Of a stretch of 64,000 nt of DNA, positions 18,345 through 28,475 are shown one piece after another. The stretch is taken from contig NZ_CP098732.1 of NCBI RefSeq assembly GCF_023824315.1, positions 806,001 to 870,000 of the forward strand, in the 5' to 3' direction. The notes below the pieces were generated by a model, which was given only the letters and a program-made list of their open reading frames with translations, made no database searches and was not told the DNA's origin. Position numbers and translations under genes: made by a program. Within the stretch, counting starts at the first letter, position 1. Each line of letters opens with the position of its first letter. The stretch comes from Acinetobacter tibetensis (GTDB taxonomy: Bacteria; Pseudomonadota; Gammaproteobacteria; Pseudomonadales; Moraxellaceae).

Positions 18345-19442
18345 TTATTTAGTTCGCTGAATCGTAACGGTTTTATGAAGATCATCATCGTTGAACTTTA
18401 CACGGCTAATTTGATCGCCATTGGTCAGTCCAGAGACAACAGCCATATTTTCGCTATAGCGTTGTTCAAGTATTTGTATAGGAGCGCGTTCAATTTTTTG
18501 TTGACGGATAACCCAGACATAAGGCTTTTGTTCAAGGTTTTGAATCGTATCTAAGGGAATTAATTGTCCCGATGCAGAAGGTACTGCCAGAATATTACCT
18601 TCGACAAATGCGCCTATACTTAATGGATTAAGCACTGAATTGGGTGTGGCATAAAATTCAATTTGACGACTGTTTAAATCCGCCAATGGTGAGATGCGAC
18701 TGAGTGTTGCGGTCAGTGTTTCAGGACTTCCTTGTATGCGGTATTCAATTTTTTGCCCAGCTTTTAAAGCACTGCGCTGATCACTTGGTAAACGTGCTTG
18801 AAGTTCTAACCGTGTTGGATCAATGATTTCAAATAAGGTTTGACCCGCAGCAACGGTTTGACCGGGTTCAACCTGACGCTTGGTCACAACGCCTGTTATT
18901 GGGCTACGTAAAGTCCCATCTTGTTCAGCTTTCAGTGCAATATCAACAGTCGCTTGTTGCGCGTTGGCATTTTCTAATTGCGCTTGATAGTCTACCTGAC
19001 TTTGTTCAAATTCAACTCTGGAAATAAAGCCCTGATCAAGTAACCGTTGCTTACGTTTCATCATATTCTGAGCAAGGTTGGCTTGTGCTTTAGCCGCAGC
19101 TAAATTCGCTTTCGCTTGAGCTAGACGAGCTTCATTATCTTGATTGTTGAGCTGGATTAAGATTTGTCCTTGCTGTACAGCATCTCCAATATCTGCACGC
19201 ACAGAAGTTGCAGTTGCTGTCACTTGAGATTGCAGGCTGCTTTGATTCACGGCGCGAATACTGCCCGTAAATGAAGTTTTTTCTACAGACTGACCAAAAT
19301 TAAGCGCAACTAAATCTTGCTGAATCAGCTCAATCTTCTTATTTTCACTGGGGGGAAGAGTTTCAGGTTGTTTTTGACAAGCTGCGAGTAAAAGACAAAT
19401 CGTGAGAGCGGATGTTTTAAATAAACGGAGTACATACTGCAT
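18345..19442 (-). CDS. RND periplasmic adaptor lipoprotein (membrane fusion protein)
   Basis: A membrane-fusion protein linking the RND permease to an outer-membrane channel. The N terminus has a lipoprotein signal with lipobox LLAAC and Cys near residue 22. Biotinyl-lipoyl-like halves appear around ATATSVRADIGDAVQQGQIL and GVVTKRQVEPGQTVAAGQTL; between them lies an Ala/Gln-rich coiled-coil hairpin (about residues 105-170). The C-terminal beta-barrel and membrane-proximal domains follow. I place the start at the ATG preceded by GTAAGGACT rather than at a TTG one codon further up. It is co-transcribed with the permease and with the small exported gene upstream. Confidence 0.9.
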   Translation of the reverse strand: MQYVLRLFKTSALTICLLLAACQKQPETLPPSENKKIELIQQDLVALNFGQSVEKTSFTGSIRAVNQSSLQSQVTATATSVRADIGDAVQQGQILIQLNNQDNEARLAQAKANLAAAKAQANLAQNMMKRKQRLLDQGFISRVEFEQSQVDYQAQLENANAQQATVDIALKAEQDGTLRSPITGVVTKRQVEPGQTVAAGQTLFEIIDPTRLELQARLPSDQRSALKAGQKIEYRIQGSPETLTATLSRISPLADLNSRQIEFYATPNSVLNPLSIGAFVEGNILAVPSASGQLIPLDTIQNLEQKPYVWVIRQQKIERAPIQILEQRYSENMAVVSGLTNGDQISRVKFNDDDLHKTVTIQRTK

Positions 19443-19469
19443 CAAAAAAGTCCTTACTACATTGCAGAA

Positions 19470-20111
19470 TTAGTTTTCCATGGCTTTTAAGCGCGCAATG
19501 ATATTCGCGTATTCAGCTTGCGTATTGCGATAGTTGGTTTGTAACGTCTGAATTTGCTCTTTTTTATTGCTGATATTGGTCGCATTATTGCTGAGATTGC
19601 TTTTTAAAATCGCTGGAACAGGATCACCTTTACGTAAATATTCCATTTCTTGTCGTTTAAATAAAATACGATCACTTTGTAATTGTTTGAGCTGGTCTTG
19701 TTGGAAGCGGATCTGCTTTTTGAGATAGGCTAAGGCATCATCACGTTTTTGGGTTGCAACTTGGCTGTTGGTATAGGCACGTTTTAAACGTAAATCAGCT
19801 TCACGCTGTTTAGCCTGAGCAGCACGTTGAGGTGCTTTTTTTTCTTCGGTTTCTGCATTATAGGGGCGATTACGTTTAATCACCTGCATATTGCGGTCGA
19901 GTGCTTCATAGCCATAGCGAATATGATTGGGGGTTACATTGGTGCTAATATTCGCCACACCTTTGCTATCATAGTAACGATACCAAACAGCCTTTACGCC
20001 TTCAGCAAAAGTAAATGCAGATTGGAGGAGCAATAGGCTAATCAGCAATACTTTAAATGCGATTTCCTTTTCTGCAATGAAAGCAAGTTTTCGACTAAAC
20101 TGACTTTTCAT
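19470..20111 (-). CDS. Exported coiled-coil protein, DUF4124-like N-terminal part
   Basis: About 213 residues. The start MKSQFSRKLAFIAEKEIAFK leads into a hydrophobic segment (VLLISLLLLQSAFTFA) that looks like a Sec signal peptide. Residues about 40-75, VWYRYYDSKGVANISTNVTP, resemble the DUF4124 module found in small periplasmic proteins. The rest is a charged coiled coil (KREADLRLKRAY, QLKQLQSDRILFKRQEMEYL). The chosen ATG has GGGGGA immediately upstream; a GTG four codons earlier is less likely. It lies 27 bp before the adaptor gene, so it is probably the first gene of the efflux operon. Function is unknown. Confidence 0.7.
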   Translation of the reverse strand: MKSQFSRKLAFIAEKEIAFKVLLISLLLLQSAFTFAEGVKAVWYRYYDSKGVANISTNVTPNHIRYGYEALDRNMQVIKRNRPYNAETEEKKAPQRAAQAKQREADLRLKRAYTNSQVATQKRDDALAYLKKQIRFQQDQLKQLQSDRILFKRQEMEYLRKGDPVPAILKSNLSNNATNISNKKEQIQTLQTNYRNTQAEYANIIARLKAMEN

Positions 20112-20394
20112 TGAATCCCCCACAAAAGTTAAAGTTGACTAAATTACTTATTTTTAAGTAATAAAAAAGTTATATTAGAACTAATCTAGAGAAGAAAAAA
20201 CCTTTATTCATCAAAAAAAATATTGGGGTGAATTAAAATGTGAAATTGTTTGTGAAATTGGGTGAAAATGTCGACTTAGTTTGAAACTGTTCATTGAAAA
20301 TACAAGTAAATATATGTTAAAAATGTTAGCAACTTGTAATAAAATTTTTATATACCAAATGTATGTACATTCTAAAAATGGGACGGGTCATTAA

Positions 20395-20778
20395 ATGGAC
20401 GATAAATTTCAAAATCTAAAAGTCATGGTAATTGATGATTCAAAAACCATTCGTCGTACAGCCGAAACATTATTACAACGTGAAGGTTGTGATGTGGTCA
20501 CCGCAGTAGATGGCTTTGAAGCTTTATCAAAAATTGCTGAAGCAAATCCAGATATTGTTTTTGTCGATATCATGATGCCGCGTCTAGATGGCTATCAAAC
20601 TTGTGCACTGATTAAAAACTCACAAAATTATCAAAATATTCCTGTCATTATGTTATCGAGTAAAGATGGCTTATTTGATCAGGCTAAAGGACGTGTTGTC
20701 GGTTCTGATGAATATTTAACAAAACCATTCAGTAAAGATGAACTTTTAAACGCAATTCGTAATCACGTAACAGCATAA
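20395..20778 (+). CDS. pilG: Response regulator PilG (twitching motility)
   Basis: A 127-residue stand-alone CheY-type receiver, first gene of the Pil-Chp operon. The acidic pocket is in VMVIDDSKTIRRTAETLL, the phosphoacceptor Asp is in IVFVDIMMPRLDGYQ (about residue 59), the Thr/Ser switch is in VIMLSSKDG, and the Lys in YLTKPFSKDE. In Pseudomonas and Acinetobacter, PilG is phosphorylated by the ChpA kinase and promotes pilus extension through effects on cAMP and the pilus motors. It is followed at 21 bp by pilH. The 270-base region upstream holds the operon promoter, which I could not pin down. Confidence 0.93.
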   Translation: MDDKFQNLKVMVIDDSKTIRRTAETLLQREGCDVVTAVDGFEALSKIAEANPDIVFVDIMMPRLDGYQTCALIKNSQNYQNIPVIMLSSKDGLFDQAKGRVVGSDEYLTKPFSKDELLNAIRNHVTA

Positions 20779-20798
20779 GTTTTGTATTGGGGAAGAGC

Positions 20799-21167
20799 AT
20801 GGCTCGTATTTTGATTGTAGATGATTCGCCTACAGAAACATTCCGTTTCAGAGAGATATTAGGCAAGCACGGATTTGAAGTCATTGAAGCTTCAAATGGT
20901 GCAGATGGGGTAACAATGGCACAAGCAGAGCTTCCTGATTTGGTGCTTATGGATGTAGTGATGCCTGGTGTGAATGGTTTTCAGGCAACACGTCAAATTG
21001 CGCGTGGTGAAACAACCAAACACATTCCAGTTGTGATTGTGAGTACCAAAGATCAAGCAACTGACCGTGTTTGGGGTAAACGTCAGGGGGCATGTGATTA
21101 CTTAACCAAGCCAATTGATGAACAGCAATTGATCGACACCATTAAGCAGCACCTCAACGCAGGATAA
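20799..21167 (+). CDS. pilH: Response regulator PilH
   Basis: A receiver-only response regulator of 122 residues. It starts MARILIVDDSPTETFRFREIL, with the phosphoacceptor Asp in LVLMDVVMPGVNGFQ, the switch Ser in VVIVSTKDQ and the Lys in YLTKPIDEQQ. The ATG at 20799 is preceded by GGGGAAG at good spacing; a TTG four codons upstream is unlikely to be used. PilH is the second output of the Pil-Chp pathway, usually opposing or balancing PilG in pilus retraction. The gene is followed by pilI with a 3-bp gap, indicating tight co-translation. Confidence 0.93.
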   Translation: MARILIVDDSPTETFRFREILGKHGFEVIEASNGADGVTMAQAELPDLVLMDVVMPGVNGFQATRQIARGETTKHIPVVIVSTKDQATDRVWGKRQGACDYLTKPIDEQQLIDTIKQHLNAG

Positions 21168-21170
21168 ACT

Positions 21171-21707
21171 ATGGCAGCGAACGGATTTATCGAATTACTT
21201 CGCCTAGCGAAACGTGGGAATAAAAACTACGTTTCGACTGAGAATGAAGTAAACCGATGGTCAGGGATTGCATTTGAAATGATGGGGCAATATTTCGTTG
21301 CCCCTCTAGGTGAGGTTTCGGAAGTTATTTATCCACCAAAATATACGCCTGTTCCAAATACTCAGTCTTGGGTGATGGGGCTAGCGAATATTCGTGGACG
21401 ACTGCTTTCTGTTGCAGATTTGCCACACTATATTTCTGGACATCGAAGCCAATATTCACCGACACAAAAAGTCTTATGTATCAGTCATCATGATCATTAT
21501 GTCGGATTAGTCGTCGATCAGGTTTTGGGCATTCAACACTTCAATAAGAAAAGTTTCTTTTCTAAACATAAAGATTTAGATAGTAATTTACAAGAATATT
21601 GCCAAGGGTATTTTCATCAACATAACCAACAATGGCATGTTTTCTTATTTAGTCGTTTATTGCAAAATCCAAAATATATGAACGCATCTATAAAACTTAT
21701 AAATTAA
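21171..21707 (+). CDS. pilI: CheW-type coupling protein PilI
   Basis: A 178-residue CheW-like adaptor that couples the PilJ receptor to the ChpA kinase. The CheW domain spans about residues 30-170, with GIAFEMMGQYFVAPLGEVSE at its start and the hallmark WVMGLANIRGRLLSVADLP near residue 65, followed by LVVDQVLGIQ. The ATG begins only 3 bp after the pilH stop. Length agrees with PilI of Pseudomonas aeruginosa. The placement between pilH and pilJ is the conserved order. Confidence 0.92.
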   Translation: MAANGFIELLRLAKRGNKNYVSTENEVNRWSGIAFEMMGQYFVAPLGEVSEVIYPPKYTPVPNTQSWVMGLANIRGRLLSVADLPHYISGHRSQYSPTQKVLCISHHDHYVGLVVDQVLGIQHFNKKSFFSKHKDLDSNLQEYCQGYFHQHNQQWHVFLFSRLLQNPKYMNASIKLIN

Positions 21708-21755
21708 TATAGTCCCACTCATTAAGAATGAAGGCAAAATTCGGGGAGAAGCTGC

Positions 21756-23828
21756 ATGGGCTTTAAGCTAAAAAAGAAAAATGCAGGTGAAAGTACCAAC
21801 CGTTCAGGTGGTAATGCTTTAGTAGCAAAATTTCAATCACAGACGGAACAGTTTTCACGTGTATTCGGTGACAGTGAAAAGTCCAAACCATTAATTTTGG
21901 GTGCAGCATTTTGTATCATCTTGGCCCTATTCCTTCTGTTATATCTATTCTATAGCGTACCGCGTAATAATGAATTTACGCGTAGTTTGGGTGACTTACG
22001 TTTATTATCTCAAACGATTTCACGCCAAGCGACAGAAGCAACTGCTTCAGGTACGCCAGAAGCGATTAAAAAATTGACAGATTCGCAAAAGACGTTCGCT
22101 GAAAACCTTGAAACAGTGAATGATATTCATGCGAGTACTCCAGCACTACGTGAAGTAGATGCACAATGGAAAAAAGTTTCTGACAATATTGATTTAATTG
22201 CTTCACAACAAAAAATCATTAATCAGTTATATGACACTAACATTGCGATCAGTGAAAGTATTCCAGGTATTCAGGCTGAATATAACTTGATGGTTGACCA
22301 AATGGCACGTCAAAATATGCCAAGTAGTCAGGTTGTTATTGCGAAAAACCAGGTGTTTATTGCAGAACGTATTTTACGTTCGATTAACTCGGTATTAACA
22401 GGTACGACTAACTCAAGTGCATCAGCAGATGACTTTAGTGCAGATACTGAAACGTTTGGTTCGTATTTGAATGCACAAATTAATGGTAGTGCAGAACTGG
22501 GTGTACAACAGATTGCAGAACCTGCTTTACGTGAATCTTTAGATGGGATTAAAGCGGAATATGATGAAGTATTAAAATCTGCGGCAGCAACAGTTTTAAA
22601 GAACTCCACGCAAATTGTAAAAGTACGTCAAGCTTCTTCTTCAATTTTTGAACAATCAGATGCATTGTTAACAAACTTAAACAAGCTATCTGGTGGTACA
22701 GGCTGGTCAATTGCAATTCCTGCCTTGGGTCTAATTCTGGCACTGATTGGCTTCTTATTCTGCGTATTTAAATTACTGGTACTTCGTGGTGAAGCCGATA
22801 AGGTTCGTGTATCACGTTTACAAGAAGAATATGACCGTAACCAGAATGCGATTTTACGTTTACTTGATGAAATTGCCGACTTAGCAGATGGTGACTTACG
22901 TTCATATGCAACGGTATCTGAAGATTTTACAGGCGCAATTGCCGACTCGATTAACTTCGCGATCGACCAATTACGTGAGTTAGTTTCGCGTATTACTGAA
23001 ACTTCAGCAGAGGTTGCACACTATACGCAAAATACTCAGGTCATTACTAACCAGCTAGCCGAAGCTTCTGAGCATCAGGCACAAGAAATTGCAGGTGCCT
23101 CTGCCGCAATTAATGAAATGGCAATGTCAATTGACCAAGTATCTGCCAACGCTTCTGAATCGGCTACGGTAGCAGAACGTTCAGTACAGATTGCAACCAA
23201 TGGTGCAGAAGTCGTAAACCGTTCAATCGAAGGTATGGATATCATTCGTGAGCAGATTCAAGAAACATCAAAACGTATTAAGCGTTTGGGTGAGTCATCT
23301 CAAGAGATTGGTAACATTGTTGCCCTGATTAACGATATTGCAGACCAAACAAACATCTTGGCATTAAACGCAGCCATTCAGGCATCTATGGCGGGTGAAG
23401 CTGGTCGTGGTTTCGCGGTTGTAGCCGATGAAGTACAGCGTCTTGCGGAACGTTCTGCCTCTGCAACCAAGCAGATTGAAACACTGGTAAAAACCATTCA
23501 AACAGATACCAACGAAGCCGTTATTTCAATGGAGCAAACCACTTCGGAAGTTGTCCGTGGTGCGAACTTGTCTAAAGATGCGGGTGTTGCACTGGATGAG
23601 ATTCAAAACGTATCGGGTAACTTGGCAAAACTGATTGCGAGCATTTCGGATGCAGCAAAACTGCAATCGGCATCAGCGGGTCATATTGCAACCACGATGA
23701 ACGTTGTACAAGAAATTACGTCACAGACCACAACAGCGACTTTCGATACAGCACGTTCGGTTTCTGAACTTGCCAATATGGCAGAATCTCTGCGTGAATC
23801 TGTAACGGACTTCAAACTACCTGAATAA
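21756..23828 (+). CDS. pilJ: Methyl-accepting chemotaxis receptor PilJ
   Basis: The 690-residue transmembrane receptor of the pilus chemosensory system. Two membrane helices, about residues 48-68 ([19 protein letters not shown]) and 325-345 ([19 protein letters not shown]), bracket a periplasmic helical PilJ sensor domain. A HAMP-like segment follows, then the cytoplasmic signalling hairpin, whose tip reads [20 protein letters not shown] and [26 protein letters not shown] precedes the ATG. No pilK (CheR-type methyltransferase) or chpB (CheB-type esterase) gene lies in this cluster. A strong hairpin lies just after the stop codon, before chpA. Confidence 0.95.
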   Translation: MGFKLKKKNAGESTNRSGGNALVAKFQSQTEQFSRVFGDSEKSKPLILGAAFCIILALFLLLYLFYSVPRNNEFTRSLGDLRLLSQTISRQATEATASGTPEAIKKLTDSQKTFAENLETVNDIHASTPALREVDAQWKKVSDNIDLIASQQKIINQLYDTNIAISESIPGIQAEYNLMVDQMARQNMPSSQVVIAKNQVFIAERILRSINSVLTGTTNSSASADDFSADTETFGSYLNAQINGSAELGVQQIAEPALRESLDGIKAEYDEVLKSAAATVLKNSTQIVKVRQASSSIFEQSDALLTNLNKLSGGTGWSIAIPALGLILALIGFLFCVFKLLVLRGEADKVRVSRLQEEYDRNQNAILRLLDEIADLADGDLRSYATVSEDFTGAIADSINFAIDQLRELVSRITETSAEVAHYTQNTQVITNQLAEASEHQAQEIAGASAAINEMAMSIDQVSANASESATVAERSVQIATNGAEVVNRSIEGMDIIREQIQETSKRIKRLGESSQEIGNIVALINDIADQTNILALNAAIQASMAGEAGRGFAVVADEVQRLAERSASATKQIETLVKTIQTDTNEAVISMEQTTSEVVRGANLSKDAGVALDEIQNVSGNLAKLIASISDAAKLQSASAGHIATTMNVVQEITSQTTTATFDTARSVSELANMAESLRESVTDFKLPE

Positions 23829-23844
23829 GTTAGCTATTCAAAGG

Positions 23845-23873
23845 GTATTCCGATCTGACACAGGTCGGAATAC
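23845..23873 (+). other. Long RNA hairpin between pilJ and chpA
   Basis: GTATTCCGATCTG, loop ACA, CAGGTCGGAATAC forms a 13-bp stem with one G-T pair, starting 17 bases after the pilJ stop codon. It has no proper T-tract (TTATCTAGTTTT follows), so it is not a classical terminator. It may stabilise the upstream message or reduce read-through into chpA. Confidence 0.75.
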
Positions 23874-23986
23874 TTATCTAGTTTTAAGCATCGAACCGCT
23901 GTACTTCTAGAACAAAGTTCGGCGTGATGATTACACTCAGGTTTTAGCGCCTTTTATGGTGGCGAGAAACGTAAGAAGCCAAAGCT

Positions 23987-26900
23987 ATGAAAGAAATATT
24001 AAAAAATTTAGTCGATACGACAACGCTTCCAGAAGATAGTTATCTTGAACAAGATGCTGAAATTCTAGAGATCTTTGTAGAAGAAATTGAAGAAATTTTT
24101 GAAGAATTAGATACTGTTTTTGAGCAGTGGTTAGCAAATCCTTCTGATCAGGATACTTTAACGACCATTCGACGCCATTTTCACACTTTGAAAGGCTCGG
24201 GTCGTATGGTGGGGGCAAAGTCTGCTGGTGAAGTGGCTTGGGCTGTCGAAGATACTTTAAATCGTGTTATTTTTGGTTCTGTTCCTTTAGAGCTTAAGAT
24301 CCAGAAATTTGCAGAAATGGTTTATCGTGTTTTTCAGTTCAAGCTTTATCCGCAGTTTAAATCGGTCAAACCGATAGAAATTGATTTAAGACCTTTGGTT
24401 CTATTGGGGCAAGAGCTACAACAAGGTCGATCAATTGAGCCTGCACTTGAAGAGTTATTATCTTTAGCGGATCGACTCAGATCTTCGGATGATTTGACTG
24501 GACTGGAATTGGGTGCTTCTCAAGCAGATATTGCCTTGGTGGAAGAAGAGCTATCTACCGAATCTAGCGATTTGCAAGAAGAGACTACTTCAATTTTCAT
24601 TGAAGAAGCGGAAGAACATCTTGCAACGATTGATCACTTCTTGAAACAAGAAGCTGGCGAAGTGCCTGATTATAATGGGTTGATTCGTGCCTTGCATACT
24701 TTGCGAGGTAGTTCATCTATGGCGCACATCCAGCAAATTTTTGATGCCAGTTCAAAAGTTGAGAATTTATTTAAGACGCTTTTACAAGAAGAGATTGTTT
24801 CAACTTCAAATGAAACAGTATTACTCATTCAGTATGCAGAATTTATGCGAGACTTTTTGCATATTCTACGTCAGGGTAAAGTCGAAAATTTAAGTCAAGT
24901 TGATCAAACTTTTAATCAAGCATGGGAAAATTACGGCTTTAATCAAGAAGAGTTTGAATCTAGTGCAAATCCACAAGGTTTAGTATCACAATTAATTGAA
25001 TTGGATATTGATCTGTTATTGGATGCAGAGCTCGAATTTGAAAAACGGATTAAAAATGAATTTCCTACTTATGTCGAGCACTTAAGTCAAAAAGCAAATT
25101 TACTCGCGGAGCATACCAATAATCGTGCTTCACAGGGGATTCATGATTTTATTCAGATTTTAGATAAATGTTATCAAACGCTTTTAGCTAAACCGACATT
25201 ACTCAATATTGACTATGCTTATGAGTTATTTGCTCAGGCGCATCAAGAATTTATCTATCTGTTTGATACTTTAGCTGCGGGGCAGCGCATAAGTTTATCT
25301 GCACCAGCAGAGCAAGTGCTTCAAAACTTAACGGCATTTGTACAGCAAGATCTGGAGATTTTTGATCCAGTTGAAGAAAACCTATCTGTAGAAAATACTT
25401 CTGAGCTTGAAGCAGATTTAACAACCGAATCTGGTCATCAGGTCGCTGCCGTTAACTTTGCGACTTTGTCAAAACGCTTGCACAGTGATGCGAAATTAGT
25501 GGATGTCGATGAAGCCAATCGACAATTTGATGAAGACCTGTTGGATATCTTCCTCGAAGAAGCTGATGAGTTGCTGATGGGGATGGATCAGGATGTTCAT
25601 ACATGGAGCAGTGATCAATCTAATACGGCGGCATTGAATAATTTAATGCGCTATTTGCATACCCTAAAGGGTGGTGCAAACATGATTCAAGCGACGCATA
25701 TTGGTTTAATTGCACATGAATTAGAAACCATTTATGAGCGTATTATTAATCAGCAAATTCAAGCATCTCCTGCTTTGATTCAGATTGTTCGTTTGGTTCA
25801 AGACAACATTGCCGATCGTATTCAAACGATTCGAGAAGAAAAAGTTGATTATCCAGCTCCAGAAGCGATTGATATTTTAAATAATATTCAAGCTTTGGTT
25901 GCGGGATCTGTGGTATCTACAGCTACAGAGGTGGTTGCAGAACAAAAACTGCCTGCTGTTGAGCAGGTGGTTGCATATGAAGCTACGACCATTGAACCGC
26001 CAGTTGTACAGCCTGTGCACGCGGAAGTCAGTCCATTTGAAGAAGAACCTGAAACTTCCGATTGGGTTGAACCAGTATCACAATCGAACATTGTTGAGCC
26101 ATCACTTCAAGTTGAATCTTTAGTACTTGATGAGAGTGTACGCTCAATTGTTGAAGAAACTTTCTACGAAGAAGCCGCAGAAATTTTCGATACCATGGAA
26201 AAGTTACTGCGGAATTGGTCCGAGCAGCGTAGTGATCGTAGTTTATTGCTTCAATTGCAACGTGCAGCACATAGCCTTAAAGGTGGTGCGCGCATGGCTG
26301 AAATTGAGCCAGTAGGGGCTATTGCATATCGTTTAGAAAGTGCTTTTGAACAGTTTGCAGTTCATCACTTCAATTCAAATGTTTATGATCCATTACTACA
26401 AACCACGATTACATGGTTAAGACATGCAATTTTTGACCATGATTATACTAATTTCGATAGTTTAAAAGCGGGCTTGGAAGCAATTGAATATGCAGATGTC
26501 ACTGTTCAATTGCCAAGCCGTAATAACTCTAGCTACACGCAGATTACTGCGCCAAGCTTTGAATTTATTCAAGGGGATGGAGCAGAACCACCTGCAATGA
26601 TGGGCGAGTGGGAAAGCTTTGGAGCCAATGATCAATCAAATGAGATGATTCGAATTTCAGCTGATTTGATTGAGAAGATGATTGATTTGTCGGGCGAAAA
26701 TTCGATTAACCGTTCACGTATTGAAATGGACCTTGGTCAATTAGGCAATACATTGAATGAAATGGAATTGGCGATTAAGCGTCTTGCAGACCAGTTACGT
26801 CGAATGGAAGGTGAATTAGAGTCACAAATTATTGCCAAACATGGCAGTGAAGTTGGTCGATATGCTGACTTTGACCCATTAGAAATGGACCAATATTCAT

Positions 26901-28471
26901 CGTTAAATCAGTTGTCTAAATCCTTGGCGGAATCTGCTTCGGACTTGGTCGATTTCAAGAGTACTTTGGCTGAAAAAATTCGTGATACGGAAGGTTTATT
27001 ATTACAACAATCTCGTATTCAGGCCGAAATTCAAGAAGGCTTAATGCGAACACGCTTGGTGCCTTTCTCGCGTTTATTACCTCGTTTGCAACGTATTGTG
27101 CGCCAGACAGCTTCAACGCTAAACCGACCTGCTGAGTTAATTGTCAACAATACTGAAGGGGAACTGGATCGTACTATTCTTGAGCGTTTAGTGACCCCGC
27201 TTGAGCATATGTTACGAAATGCTGTCGACCATGGTATTGAAGACCCTGCACAGCGTCAGTCGGCAAACAAGCCTGAAATTGGAAAAATTGAACTCAATAT
27301 TAGCCGTCAAGGCACAGATGTTGTAGTCGAATTCCATGATGATGGTAAAGGGATTGATGTAAATCGAATCAAAGAAAAAGCGATGTCTTTAGGTTTGATG
27401 AAAGCTGATCAATTACTTGAAAAAGAAGAGATTCTACAGTTTATTTTCCATCCAGGTTTCAGTACAGCGCAGCAGATTACCCAAATTTCTGGACGTGGTG
27501 TTGGTTTGGATGTCGTGCAAAGCTCGATTAAAGCGTTGGGTGGTCATGTCACTGTAGACTCAACACTTGGAAAAGGAACAAGTTTTAGTATCCGCGTTCC
27601 AACCACTGTGGCTGTAAGTGACGCCTTAATGGTGAAATCTGGCGATCAGCAATTCGCACTTCCTTTGGCGCACATTGAGCGTATTGTTCGAATTGCACCA
27701 GCAACTTTGGAAACTTACTTTAATAGTAAAGAAGATTATTTCAAGATTGATAACCAAAGCTATAAGTTACGTTATATTTCGGAATTTGTTTCCAGTCAGC
27801 CTTTACCGCGCTTAAGCAGTATTGCTCATTCGTTGCCTGTGCTGTTAATTAAGGGCAATAGTGGTCAAACCATTGCCTTATTGGTTGATCAGTTGATTGG
27901 ATCACGTGCACAAATTGTGGTGAAACCAATCGGTCAGCAATTTGCTGCAATTGGTGCAATTACTGGTGCAACCATTCTGGGTGATGGTCAGGTGTGTTTG
28001 ATTCTGGATGGTCAAAATATTGCCCGTCAAGTGCAAACGACACAACGTGTGAAACATGGACATGACCAACGTGATTCATACCGTTACAGTGATACACGTC
28101 GTTTAATTATGATTGTGGATGACTCGGTTACAGTACGTAAAGTGACCTCACGCTTGTTAGAACGACAAGGTTATGATGTGGTCACTGCAAAAGATGGTGT
28201 TGATGCTATAGAGCAGTTAGAAAACGTCAAACCAGATTTAATGCTACTGGACATTGAAATGCCACGTATGGATGGATTTGAAGTGACGAACTTGGTTCGC
28301 CATCATGAAGTTCATAAGCAATTGCCAATTATCATGATTACATCACGTACAGGTGAAAAGCATCGTGAACGCGCATTTAGTTTGGGTGTAACTCATTATA
28401 TGGGCAAACCATTCCAAGAGTCTGAATTGTTGAATAACATTGAAAGTCTTTTGACTGTGAAACAGGGGTAA
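23987..28471 (+). CDS. chpA: Hybrid chemotaxis histidine kinase ChpA (PilL)
   Basis: A 1494-residue CheA-type kinase driving the Pil-Chp system. Four histidine phosphotransfer domains are visible by their H-x-L-[KR]-G cores: HTLKGSGRMVG near residue 66, HTLRGSSSMAH near 237, HTLKGGANMI near 557 and HSLKGGARMAE near 761. The dimerisation and ATPase region follows, with the N-box LEHMLRNAVDHGIEDP near 1075 and glycine boxes HDDGKGID and ISGRGVGLDVVQ. A CheW-like domain and a C-terminal receiver (LMLLDIEMPRMDGFEV) close the protein. It is shorter than the Pseudomonas aeruginosa homologue, which has more transfer domains. The ribosome binding site is weak. Confidence 0.95.
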   Translation: MKEILKNLVDTTTLPEDSYLEQDAEILEIFVEEIEEIFEELDTVFEQWLANPSDQDTLTTIRRHFHTLKGSGRMVGAKSAGEVAWAVEDTLNRVIFGSVPLELKIQKFAEMVYRVFQFKLYPQFKSVKPIEIDLRPLVLLGQELQQGRSIEPALEELLSLADRLRSSDDLTGLELGASQADIALVEEELSTESSDLQEETTSIFIEEAEEHLATIDHFLKQEAGEVPDYNGLIRALHTLRGSSSMAHIQQIFDASSKVENLFKTLLQEEIVSTSNETVLLIQYAEFMRDFLHILRQGKVENLSQVDQTFNQAWENYGFNQEEFESSANPQGLVSQLIELDIDLLLDAELEFEKRIKNEFPTYVEHLSQKANLLAEHTNNRASQGIHDFIQILDKCYQTLLAKPTLLNIDYAYELFAQAHQEFIYLFDTLAAGQRISLSAPAEQVLQNLTAFVQQDLEIFDPVEENLSVENTSELEADLTTESGHQVAAVNFATLSKRLHSDAKLVDVDEANRQFDEDLLDIFLEEADELLMGMDQDVHTWSSDQSNTAALNNLMRYLHTLKGGANMIQATHIGLIAHELETIYERIINQQIQASPALIQIVRLVQDNIADRIQTIREEKVDYPAPEAIDILNNIQALVAGSVVSTATEVVAEQKLPAVEQVVAYEATTIEPPVVQPVHAEVSPFEEEPETSDWVEPVSQSNIVEPSLQVESLVLDESVRSIVEETFYEEAAEIFDTMEKLLRNWSEQRSDRSLLLQLQRAAHSLKGGARMAEIEPVGAIAYRLESAFEQFAVHHFNSNVYDPLLQTTITWLRHAIFDHDYTNFDSLKAGLEAIEYADVTVQLPSRNNSSYTQITAPSFEFIQGDGAEPPAMMGEWESFGANDQSNEMIRISADLIEKMIDLSGENSINRSRIEMDLGQLGNTLNEMELAIKRLADQLRRMEGELESQIIAKHGSEVGRYADFDPLEMDQYSSLNQLSKSLAESASDLVDFKSTLAEKIRDTEGLLLQQSRIQAEIQEGLMRTRLVPFSRLLPRLQRIVRQTASTLNRPAELIVNNTEGELDRTILERLVTPLEHMLRNAVDHGIEDPAQRQSANKPEIGKIELNISRQGTDVVVEFHDDGKGIDVNRIKEKAMSLGLMKADQLLEKEEILQFIFHPGFSTAQQITQISGRGVGLDVVQSSIKALGGHVTVDSTLGKGTSFSIRVPTTVAVSDALMVKSGDQQFALPLAHIERIVRIAPATLETYFNSKEDYFKIDNQSYKLRYISEFVSSQPLPRLSSIAHSLPVLLIKGNSGQTIALLVDQLIGSRAQIVVKPIGQQFAAIGAITGATILGDGQVCLILDGQNIARQVQTTQRVKHGHDQRDSYRYSDTRRLIMIVDDSVTVRKVTSRLLERQGYDVVTAKDGVDAIEQLENVKPDLMLLDIEMPRMDGFEVTNLVRHHEVHKQLPIIMITSRTGEKHRERAFSLGVTHYMGKPFQESELLNNIESLLTVKQG

Positions 28472-28475
28472 TTTG

